From Anaeramoeba flamelloides (lineage: Eukaryota > Metamonada > Anaeramoebidae), in assembly GCA_027625915.1 (NCBI GenBank), contig JANTQA010000029.1, forward strand, positions 3,658,001 to 3,722,000: a stretch of 64,000 nt of DNA, in the 5' to 3' direction. Positions 35,771-47,200 of the stretch are shown piece after piece. Under the pieces are notes generated by a model. That model searched no databases and was not told where the DNA came from. It saw only the letters and a list, made by a program, of their open reading frames with translations. Within the stretch, counting starts at the first letter, position 1. Each line of letters begins with the position of its first letter. Position numbers and translations under genes: made by a program.

Positions 35771-36962
35771 GGGGGATAAGTACATTTTCTCAATTATGGG
35801 TATCAGAGTCGATATCTAAATGAATCATTCAAATAATTTCTAGTGTCAAATGCATTAATATTTTAATAAATATAAGTATGGGATATATCCTAATATAAAA
35901 TATTTACATACCAATTCAATAATTGAAATGTAAAAATTGATTAAGGAATAATAAAAAAAAATCATTTTTTTCTTGATCTTTTTACGAAAATTTAATATGA
36001 TTACTTCTTTTTAATTTGGAGATTTGTTTTTAATTCCTCTTTGAAAAACTCTTTGAGATGAAAATTTTTGTAAAAAAAATTACTTCCTATATCTAAAGAA
36101 TTCCCAAAATGAATCTTAAATTCCTCTTTCCCTTTAATTCATCTGATTCTAGTTTTGGTTCTAAAATAGGATATTTTTTGAATTCTTCAGCAATAATAAA
36201 GATTTATTTTTGTGTATTAACTTGATTTTATAATTAACTATTTTCCATTTATATATAAAAAATCAAAATAATTCTTAATCATTATTTAAATTTTTTCAAA
36301 ATTATTTTTTTATTTGGGTTAAAATATTTGTAACTGTTTTTTGTTTCCATGATTCAATTCCTTTCCTTATATATTTGAAATAGTATTCTTTGTTTTGTTT
36401 TTGTTTGATTTATATTTTTTTCATAAAAATTTTTTAGAAAAAATTGTCAAAAAATGTTGTGGTAAATAATAATAATTAGCAATTGGATCGAGAAATTCAA
36501 GGTTAAAAATTGTTTTTGTCAATAAAAACTAAGAATTAGATGAAAAAAAAATCTTCTAAAATAGGTTTTTGTCTATTATTTTGTTCTTCGTAATTTCCTC
36601 AAGTTTATTTGGAAATATGATATTTGATGTTTGGATAATATAAAAGAAAATATTTGTTTTGAATACACAGTATTTTGGTTCCATTTTTTATGAGTTTTAC
36701 GCTTGGAAAGATTTCATTAATTCTTATAAAGACATTTATAGATCCAAAAACAAATTTAATAAAACTAAAAATTTAATCAAAAAAAAAAGAAATCTTAAAA
36801 TTGGAAAATAAATGATTTAACTTGGAATTACTTTGATTCTTTTCATAAATCAGCAGCGAATGATGTTTGGATTCGATTCCAATATCTCGTGCTACTCAAA
36901 AAATATTTTTCAGTAAGGTTGCTAAAATGGAAATTTTAGAAATGAAAAATGAATCTACTTCC
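35771..36962 (-). mobile_element. TTAA element family C, reverse copy (about 1.19 kb)
   Basis: Begins GGGGGATAAGTACATTTTC after TTAA (35767-35770) and ends with a degenerate partner (GAATCTACTTCC, then TTTG where TTAA is expected). The interior is the reverse complement of the family C copies, including CGAGAAATTCAAGGTTA and ACTCAAAAAATATTTTTCAG. Length matches the full-length copies. No transposase frame. Confidence 0.7.
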
Positions 36963-38361
36963 TTTGGGGCGATTAATAATGAAATCGTATTTAGTATTCT
37001 TTTTTGATGAGAAAAAAATTCAGAATAAATAATCATAGATTTTAAAAATAAAATCTTATTTATCAAATACTAAAAAAAAATTGATATTTAATATTTTATT
37101 ATTGGTATTCCAGAAATTTTATTACAAATAGTCTATGAAAAGTAGTTGAAATACAAATTTTTTATATATAAATTATTTATGTATCAGTTTATATGTGTTA
37201 AAATTTATTATCGACTAAATCCTCCAAATGTTAGTTGGTATATTGAAATGTCTTTTTTTTATTATTTTCCAAAAAAAAACATTAAAGGGAAATAATTTTT
37301 TAGATTCATTTACCCTAGAGACAATATACTATATTAAAAAAAAATTAAAAGGATAAAGAAAAATGATAAAATTCCTTAGATATTTTTGAATTATAATAGA
37401 GTTTTAAATTTTCCGTCACTGGTTATAATCATATAAAAAAAAATAATTTTCCATCAAAAATTAAAATTCTATGTGCCAACTAAAAGTGGTTTTATTTTCA
37501 ATAAAAAAGAAAAAAAAATTATTTAATACTATTTAACCGAGCTTTAAATGAAAAATTCATTTTTTTTTTTAAGAATCAACCAAACCTAAGATTGTTTCGA
37601 AATATGTACAATAATAAATTTTGAATTGGGGATGATATTCATAAAAGAAATACCTGAATAAACTAAAAATTATGAAAAAAAATCAAATTAAAATAAATTT
37701 GTGTTCTTTCATTAGAAAATCGCTACAAAATTTCTCAAATTCGGATGAAATTAAAATTTTTTAAAATAAGATTTTTATTAGTAAATGTATCCCTTTTAAA
37801 AGAAATTGCATATCTACAATTATCTTAAAGTAAATTTAGGTTTTCAAACATTTTTTATTTTTTTTTAATTTGGCTTTTAAAAAAAAAAAAAGAACGAAAA
37901 AATAAAAAAAAAAAAGGAAAAATTAGAAAAAGTTATCAGAGAAATAAATAAAATAAAAAATTTGATTAAATAAGAAAAAAAGATCTGATCTACAAAATGA
38001 AATTTTGTTTTTATAACAATATTTGTTACCAATCCTAGAATTTTTTTTATTTCTACCATAAATTTTTGTAACTTTGACTGCAAAAAGCTTTCTTTTTAAA
38101 AATAATTTTCGAATTTTTAAATTATTAATTATGAGATTTATGCTTATTCTTTTTTTTTTATTTTTTAGAAAGAAAAATTAAAATATTTTTAATACAAAAT
38201 CATTTTTATGACAATTTTTTAAAATAGTTGTATAATAAATAAAGATTTAGATATCGTTATAGATTTAGATCATTATCTCACAACTTATATGTCCAATGAA
38301 AATAATTGAAATATCTGTTTAAATTTCTTTATTATAAAAAAACTAATTTTTCACAAATAAT
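36963..38361. other. A+T-rich intergenic
   Basis: No gene or resolved repeat. Long homopolymer-rich tracts near 37858-37920. One short minus frame there is low complexity and not supported. Confidence 0.4.
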
Positions 38362-38410
38362 CTATATATATATATATATATATGTATGTATATATATATA
38401 TATATATATG
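38362..38410. repeat. TA microsatellite
   Basis: Two TA runs separated by GTATG, about 48 bp in all, immediately upstream of a LINE tail. Confidence 0.85.
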
Positions 38411-38510
38411 TAAAATTATTAATAAACAAGATTTAATATCTTTATTAGCTATAGTGGGTAATAAAGAGATATGTTTAAATCATATAAAAAATTCTAATTT
38501 ATAATTTTGG
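38411..38510 (+). mobile_element. LINE 3' tail fragment
   Basis: Plus strand reads NKQDLISLLAIVGNKEICL, matching the same place in the tails at 50260 and 59193. Only this last coding stretch survives, and it runs straight into palindrome array 3. Confidence 0.55.
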
Positions 38511-38990
38511 GATTGTGTAGGTTTTTTCAAGTGCCATAAAGTGTATGTTTTGTTTTTATAATTTTTGAAATGGAAAGAAAATTACAAAAATTTTCTTTTT
38601 ATTTCAAAAATTAAAAAAACCTAAAGACACTTTTAAAGAATTCGAAAGAATAGAGAAAATTCAAAGATTTTACCCAATTCTTTTAAATTCTAGAAAACCT
38701 AACAATGTTTTTCTTGGATTTTTCTGTAATATTTGTTAAGTGTTCTAGGTTTTTTTGAGGTTTTCTATTTTATTTGTGAAGTGTTCTAGGTTTTTTTTAC
38801 TTTTTGAAATAAACATAAAATTTTAATAAATTTTCGGTTTTGTTCGAAAAGTACAAAAAAACCTAACAAAAATCTATTGATTTACCAAATAAATAGAAAA
38901 CTCAACAAAACCTAACGAAAATCTATCATTTTTCAAAATAAAATAGAAAACCCAAGAAAACCCAACAACAAATAAGAAGAAATAAAAAGC
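38511..38990. repeat. palindromic module array 3, following a LINE tail
   Basis: A type I module at about 38628-38700 (GAATTCGAAAGAATAGAG with its complement ahead of TCTAGAAAACCT), a type II module at about 38790-38865 and type III-like units at about 38700-38770 and 38875-38960 (ACCAAATAAATAGAAAACTC and relatives). The array ends with AACAACAAATAAGAAGAAAT, similar to the LINE terminal segment at 50610. Confidence 0.65.
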
Positions 38991-39395
38991 TAAACCTTAT
39001 ATTACAAAAAAAAAATTAAAAAATCATGATTTCCAAAACTCAAACGTATAAAAAAAAAAATAAATAAATAAATTTTGAAAATATATGGAATTAATATAAA
39101 CGATCTGTATGTACAATGTGGTTCTAATTATTTTGATTGATAATTTTACTCGATATGATTCAATAACTAAGATTTTAATTTACGAGAGTTATATATAACC
39201 CAGTCTAAGGTATTTTTTATTTGCCAAAGAAATTCTGAACAAAAAAAAAAGCACATTTAAATAATCAACGGATCATTCAAAATTATTTTGAGATAAGATC
39301 ATATGCCTCAGTAATTATTTTATCAAAACAAATAATTCTTTAAAAATATTGTATTAGTCAGAAAAAGCATATAAGGTATTATTTTTATTATTTTT
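38991..39395. other. 3' flank of HPS1
   Basis: A+T-rich flank downstream of the HPS1 stop (minus strand). Nothing else recognised. Confidence 0.4.
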
Positions 39396-41225
39396 TTAAT
39401 TTTTTTTTATTTTATTGGTATTTGGGATTATATTATCGTATATATCGTCATATAATCTCTGATTTTGAAGGGTTACTATATCGAAAGGAAATATTGATAA
39501 ATATAATGTATACAATTCCCAGCATTTAACCTTTTTTCCAAAATCAAGTTTGTCTATTAAATCTTCATAAAAATCTGTACTTTCTTCAATTTCATCCACG
39601 GGTAATTTCTCCTTTATTGGAATGCGATTTCGATTTTCATCTTCAAACCAGATCATATAAGAATAATTCCAAGTTTCTTTTCTTAAAAACATTTGGTGGT
39701 AGCCCATACTTAAATAGCTATGTGCCTGTGAATAGAGATCCCAGACTTTACACTTGATCAATTTATCTGTTAAGGTTTTATTATTTAATTTTGGAGAGTA
39801 TATCTTTATTATTTTTAAAATTGTATAAAATAAAATAAATAAAAATTGTATTGTTTAGAAATTTTAATATTATTCATCTTCAAAAAAAAAAAATGCAAAA
39901 GAAAAAAATTTAAATAAAAAAACAAAATAAAATGTATTTACTCTATTTTTTGATCTATCGAGTAGGATAAAATGTACTAAACCTGGATATTTCTGGTCAA
40001 AATAGTTAATTGAGAACGAAGCGGCATATAAAAGATCAAAATTTGAACTCATTTTTTTTTTAAATATTTGGGCGTATTTCCTGAATTTAATTTTTTCATC
40101 ATTTTTTTCTTGTTTTCGAATCTTTTTATATTTATTTATGAGTACTAAATATGATCCCTTTTTCACTTCGGCAGTGTATATAATGTAATTAAATCTTTTT
40201 TTTTTTGTTTTTTTTTTTGTTCTCAAGTATAATACATCTAAAAAATCTTTGATATTATCATTTTTTTTTTCCTTTTCCTTTTCCTTTTCCTTTTCCTTTT
40301 CCTTCTCATTTTCCTTTCCCCTTTCCTTTTCATTTTGGTTTTCATTTTGATTGGATTTTTCTTTTTCCAGTTCTTTTTCATTTCCCATGTCTTCTTCTTT
40401 TTCATTTTCATTTTCTTTGTGAATTCCATCTTCATTCTTATTGCCTTTTTCTTCGTTTTCTTCGTTTTCTTCATTTTTTTCATCTTCAAGAAGTATGTTT
40501 TCGTTTATACCTTGAGAGTTTTTTTCTAAAAGTTGTTTTTCATTGATTATGGAATCATTTTTTGTTGAATTTGTAATTTTTATTTCTTCAAGATTTAAAT
40601 TTTTACTAAAAAAATGAAAGAAAATTTTTAAAAAAAAAGAAATGATGAGAAAATACAAAAATTAAAAAAATAATAAAATAAAAATCTTTAATGATGTTTC
40701 AAATTAAAATTAAAGAAAATACTTTTTTATTTTTTTGAAAAAATTTCCTTTAGACCAGCCGTTGGTAAAATTATAAAATTTTCCAATGGGGTAGATTTTA
40801 TTAATAAATTCTAAGATGAAAAAATATATAAAATCTTCAGCCCATTTACATTGATAATTTCAAATCAATTTTATTATCAATTGATAGGATTTTTTAAATA
40901 ACTCTTTAGAATTAAAAAACTAAAATATTTTTTATTGAGGACTATCATAAGAAAGTTACTTTGTCTGAACTCAGCAATCCAAACATCTATAACTTCCTGG
41001 GACCGGAATTTCATTTAATTAGTTAAGAATAAAATAGGATGATTTTAGTAAAAAGTGATTCTCAAAATACCCATTTAAAAAGGAGAAAAAAAATGATTTT
41101 TTTGATTTTATATTATTTTTGGTTAATTGTGAATTTTAGTCCTTTATTAGTTTTTTCAGTGATTTTTGTTTTTTTTTTGACATTTAAATAAAAAATAAAA
41201 ATAAAAAAGGGTACTATATAGTAAA

Positions 41226-41258
<33 letters not shown>

Positions 41259-44200
41259 AAAAGAAAGAAATAAAGAAAGAAGATGAAGAAAGAAGAGTTT
41301 TTCAATTCTTACTTTTTGATATTTTTTTCTTTTTGAATTTCATCTTTCATTTGGTTTTCATTATTTTTGATATTTTTGGGGGAATTTGTTTTGTTTGAAT
41401 TATTGATCTTTTTTTTAAAATCATAATTTACTTTTATTTTTAGGATATTTTTCTTTTTATTTTTATTAGTTTCTTTTTTTTCGTCATAAAATAAACTTTG
41501 TATAAAAATATTTAATAAAAAAATATCATTTGGTTTTATACATTCAATATTTTTAGATTTTGCATATCCAATTAATTTGGTTTCTTTAAAAAATAATGCG
41601 ACTTCGATATCTTCCGATAAGTCTACTATTTTTTTAAGTGTTTCTTCAGAAATATCGATTATATAATTTTTAAATGGGAAATTATTTGATTGTACAAGAA
41701 ACGATTGATCATTTTTACTTAATCTAACCATTGAATCAATTAATGGCTTCATTTTGACATTTTGATTTTTTCCTCGAAAAGTTCCATCAAAAAGTATTTT
41801 TTTCATATATCTGTTTTTTTTTTTTTATTATTTTTATTTTAGTATTTGTTATTTGTTTTTAAAAAAATTAAATGTGTAAAAGTAAAAAAAAATAAAATAA
41901 AGAAAAGAAAAGAAATAAAGTTGATGAATATGAAAAATCTTATAAGAAGTGTTTAATAATAAAATGGAATATTTGGCAAATGTATAATGTGTGTTTGATG
42001 TCTTAGTTTTTATTTTTTAAAAGAAATTGTTGTTTATTACTGATATTGAAAGAAACTGAAGCTATCAAAAACAAATTTTTTTCAAAATAAAAAATTATGA
42101 AAAATAGATGAAATTCCAATTCAAAAAATTTTCTCTTATTCAAGGGATTAGCATCTACCAAAGAGAAGCCTAAGATCAAAGTATGTTGTTATTGTACCTA
42201 ACCAAATTCGTGCTACATGGTTCAAATGCCTCTCAAAAATCGATTAGTCAAGTAGTAATATTTGTAGATCTCATCAATTAGAAATGATTCTTTGTATTAG
42301 TAAAAAATCCAGCAATTTCAGAATAAAATCTGCATTTCGCCATAAATTTAACGGTTGAATAATCAATATTAAGACTACAAAGTCACAAAATATCTTTCTT
42401 AAATTTGTGGCGAAATGTAGATTAGTTACTAAAAAATTCGTTTTTTTTAAAAAATTAAATAATTAACCAATAAATTTTTTGGACAAATTATTTCTCAAAT
42501 CATGGAAATATATTGATGATACAAGTAGCTTTATCAAAAGCAAACAAAAATAATCAGTCTTTGTGTTTTTATGTTGATGATTATTGAGTTAATCTTTGAA
42601 ATTCAAAAATTATAAAAATAGTTACTTTTGGAAATTCTAGATCTAAATTATTAAATATCAGAATACTGTATTTTGGGTTTCTATTTTTAGATTTGGAAAA
42701 GGAATTAAAAAAAAAATTATACAATTGGAAACTTTTTTAATAGTGATCATTAGTAAAAAATGTAATAATTTATTGTGCAATAAGATTTATAATAGATTTT
42801 TTAGAGCTATTTGAGCCATGGTGCACTAATATCATTTACACCCAATTACAACATACTTTGATTATAGAGAAATCTATGGTGACACTAATCCCTTAAGGAT
42901 TCTCCGAATTTCATGATCTGTGAATACTCGTTTGGTGTGTAAAAACATATTTATTGGCTTAAAATAGGGTTGAGTAAATAGATCTTTTTAACTCGAAAAA
43001 ATAAGATTTTTTTTCAAAAAAATTGAGGAAGGCAAACCCATTTTTTGATAAATTTTAACATCTTTGTCATTTTAACCACAGCTCTCTCCAACGATTCTTC
43101 AAAATTAAGAATCCACTACCTTTCTTCCCATTGCAGTTTGTCTAAATCCAGATTCTTTGTTTTTTATTTATTTTGGGATAGATTTCTGTTTCGTTGGTGT
43201 TTCAAAATGAAAGTGTAGGGAAATGGTTTCTAAACTTTTTCAATTTTGCAATCTTTGGGATCAATAAACCCATTCTGTTTCCTTTTCCCCTTTGTTTTGG
43301 GGGTTTTGTATGTTTGGGTTAGTGCTGTGTCTTATCTCAATTTTAGTAAATGTGATAAGTGAAGAGATCAGCTTGTTTACAATAGGAAGGTAGTTTGGGT
43401 TTCTTTATTTCCAGTCGATTATGAGAGTGCCTTTGAAAGTGACTATTATTGGTATGTGATATCATTCAAAATACCAAACTTTCTAATTCCTTTTCTCTTC
43501 CCATCTAAAATTTCAATGGGATGTGCTGTTCAGATTGGTAATAAAAAAGTTTTTGTTTTCCACATCAAGGGATCTTTTGAATTTGATAATGGAGTTTCGC
43601 AAATGATTTTTGGTTTCTTTTTTTTTCCAAACTAAAGAAATTTGAAAGTAAAAGGTTTTCAGCCTTTTTTGAAGTTAGTTTAAAAATCTCGTTTCTTGTT
43701 TCACAAAATTAAAAACAATTTTTTTGTCAAATTAAAATATTTAAAAATTTAAAATTTAAAAAAAAATAAAAAACTCTTTTAACCATTTTAATCATTGAAA
43801 CCAAATTTGTGGATGAAAATATAAAAGAGTCAAGATCATTTCCAAATTTTAAAATTTTACAAAATTTCAATAATTTTTCAACCAAAAATTAAAAATCCAA
43901 AAGTCTCTGGAGTACGGCCCCTCCACTTTATATTCAAGTATTATCGAATAAAAGGTAAGGGAATAAACATACATCAATTTAATCCGGAGTGAAAGTTTTC
44001 CAAGGGGTAAAAAAAATCGATTTTAAATTTACCTTGTTTTGTTTGAAAAGTCATACAAGTTTTTGATCAAAAAACTGTTTTTTTTAATTTTCCTCAAAAA
44101 ATCCTAAAATAGGAATATTTTGGCTTTCCTTTAAGATATAATCAATTAAATGTTTTATTTTACTTGTGATATTATATTACAGTACCCACAGAGAATAAAA

Positions 44201-47200
44201 TTCGGAGAATCCTTAAGAGATGAATTATATTTTAAAAAAATTGAGTGTCACATTGTATTTTGAAATTGTCAGATAAAAATAATTTTATGAAATCAATTAA
44301 TTATTTTATCAAAAAAAAATATAACAAACTTGTTAAAATAAACTAAAATTCTATTTTTTAAAAAAAGTTAAAGCATTTAAAAGAATTACAATAATACAAT
44401 TTCATTTAAATTGGAAATAATTTTGATTTTTGAAAAATATGAAACTCTTTTTTTTTCTATTTCATTTTATTATTTTTGATTTATTTTTTCCGATTAACTA
44501 ATAGTCTACTTGAGACCTGAAATTTTTTTTTCAACTGTTGATATAAAGTTAAAGTTGAGTTCTTTTAAATATAAAAAAGTAAAAATAAAATGAGTTTAAG
44601 GTATCTAATCATTCGATCTATCAATGATTGTTGTCGAAATTTCAGCACAGTTTAGCCATACATTTTTCTTTTCTTTTTTTCTATTTTTGGTTCTAAATTA
44701 ATTTTTTTTATTCCTCCATTTATGAGAAATAGGAAGTTATTCTTCGCTTCATAAAAAAATTAATTAATATCAATACATTTTTATGTCATGATCTCTACAA
44801 AAAAACTTTTGTACTCACTCCAAAATTTATTATCATTGTGAAAAAAATTTTCTGAAATTAAAAAAAATTGGGTTAATAAAAAATTTTTTTTGGTTTTTTA
44901 AATAATAAATATTGGCAAAATGATTTTTGATCAAAGTAAAATTTTATGAACAAATCTTACATTTAGGAAAAACCAAAACAAATTTTTGACTGACCCAATT
45001 TTTTTTAATGGCACAAATTTTTTTCACAATGGTTAGAAAACTAAATTGGGTTTAAAATTCTTCTAATAGTCGAGCATAGTCGCTCTTAAAATTAGAAGAA
45101 ATAACAAATTCCATAACTTCAAAATTTTCTCTTTAACAGAATAAATGTTTTTTAAACATTTAACCCTTAACAATACATCCTCTCTCAAAAATACGACATT
45201 ATTTTATTTTGGTTTATACTGGGTTATTTTTTTCGTTTTATAAGTATCATAAATGATAAATAACTATTAAACTTTCAATTAGTTGGTGGTTCTAATTTGG
45301 TATTTCCAATAAAATTTATTAAATAAGATTTTTTATTTTTCAAAAATTGAATTTTGGTGTGTTAAAAATTTTGAATTAGAGTTTAGTATTTTTTTTATTT
45401 GTATTGAAAAGATATATATTTATTTTGTGAGTATTGTAATTTATAAACAATTGTTAACATTTCAATTAGTGAATTGTTCTAATTTGGTATTTCCCACAGA
45501 ATTTATTTCATAAGATGGTTTTTCTTTCAAAAATTGATTTTTTAGTATCTTAATATTTTTGAATTGGGGTTTGTGAATAATTTATTAAATATATAATAAT
45601 ATAGTAGAAAAAGTTAGTTTTTCCAATAATTAATTTATTCAATTAAGGAAATAAGTACATTTTACCATTTTGAAAAATTTTTATTGTGTGAATATTACTG
45701 AAAAATATTTTTTAAGAGCAACAAGATATTGAAACTTTGAAACCAAAACACCATTCGCTACTCTATTTGTGAAAAGAAAGTGAACCAAAAGTAATTCCAA
45801 GTTGAATCTTTCATTTTTCGATTTTTTGAACATTTTTTTGGATTAAATTTTTGAGTTTTATTAAATTTGGTTTTGGATCAAGAAATATGTCTATATGATG
45901 ATGAGTGAAATTACACAAACAGTAAACCAAAAAAAAAAAATACCAGAAAAGGTGTGTCTTTGAAACTAATATTTTCTTTTAGAAGACCAAAAATGAAAGA
46001 TCACCTTTCGAAATAAATTTGTTGAAATCAAGAAATGAATAAAAAAAAAATTGATAAAAGCCTATTTTAGAAGATTTGTTTTCTATTGTTCTTAATTTTT
46101 ATGAACCCAAACAATTTATAACCTTGAATTTCTCGCTCCATTACTATTTGTTATTATTTTACAAAACATTTTTTGCAAATTTGTTTTCAAAATTCTTTTT
46201 TCAAATATTTTTATCAAACAAAACCAAAATAAAGAATACTATTTCAAAAATTAAAATAAAGGATTTGAATTCTTTGAATCAGAAAACAGTTTACAAAGGA
46301 TTCAACCCAAAATAAAAGTAAAATTTAGAATAAATTTCAATCAGATTCATAATTATTTTTAGTTCTCAATTTTATCAAAAATAAATAATTATTAAATCAA
46401 ATAAATAGATCCAATAAATCTTTATTTCTGAAGAGGAATTTAATAAATATCCTATTTTCTGAACTCAATCAAGAATTAGACGAATGAAATGAAAATAGGG
46501 TTCTAAATCCATATTAGAAATTCTTTAGAAATAAAAAGTAATTTGTTTCTCAAAAATTTTACAAACAAAAGTATTTCCATGAAGAATTAAAAACAAAATC
46601 AAATTAAGAAGAAGTAATTGTGCCAAATGTTACAGATAAGATCAATAAATAAATGATTTTTATTTATTTTTTTTTAATAAATCTTTTCATTTTTTTAATT
46701 TGCCATTTTTTGGTGGGTATGAAAATATATTATACTAGGATATATTCCATACTCATATTTATTAAAATAGCGATATATTTGGTTAAAGAAATGATTTGAA
46801 AAATTCATTTTCGCATAAATGATTGCACTCAAAATTTGAAAAATGTAGTTACTCCCTTAAGTGGGTTTTGACGCTTTTGGATGCCTTTTTGATATTGGAA
46901 ATTGTTATACAAAAATCATTTCTTTATTTCAATACATTAGTATTTAAATAGAGGGGTGTATGTAACTTGGAATAATGTATTTACCAAAAATTTATCTTAT
47001 ATGAAATAATTAAAAAAAAGAATAAAAAATCAAATTCTTTTTTAATCGTATTTGTAACCTTTGATACAATTACTTCTTCTTAATTTGATTTTGTTTTTAA
47101 TTCTTCATGGAAATACTTTTGTTATGGAAATTTTTGAGAAACAAATTACTTTCTATTTATAAAGATTTTTTCAAAATGAATTTTAATTAAGAATTTTTAT

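Noticed and set aside
40238-40529. Lys/Met-rich and Phe-rich frames over the HPS1 linker
   Set aside because: Frame-shifted and antisense readings of the Glu-Lys repeat.
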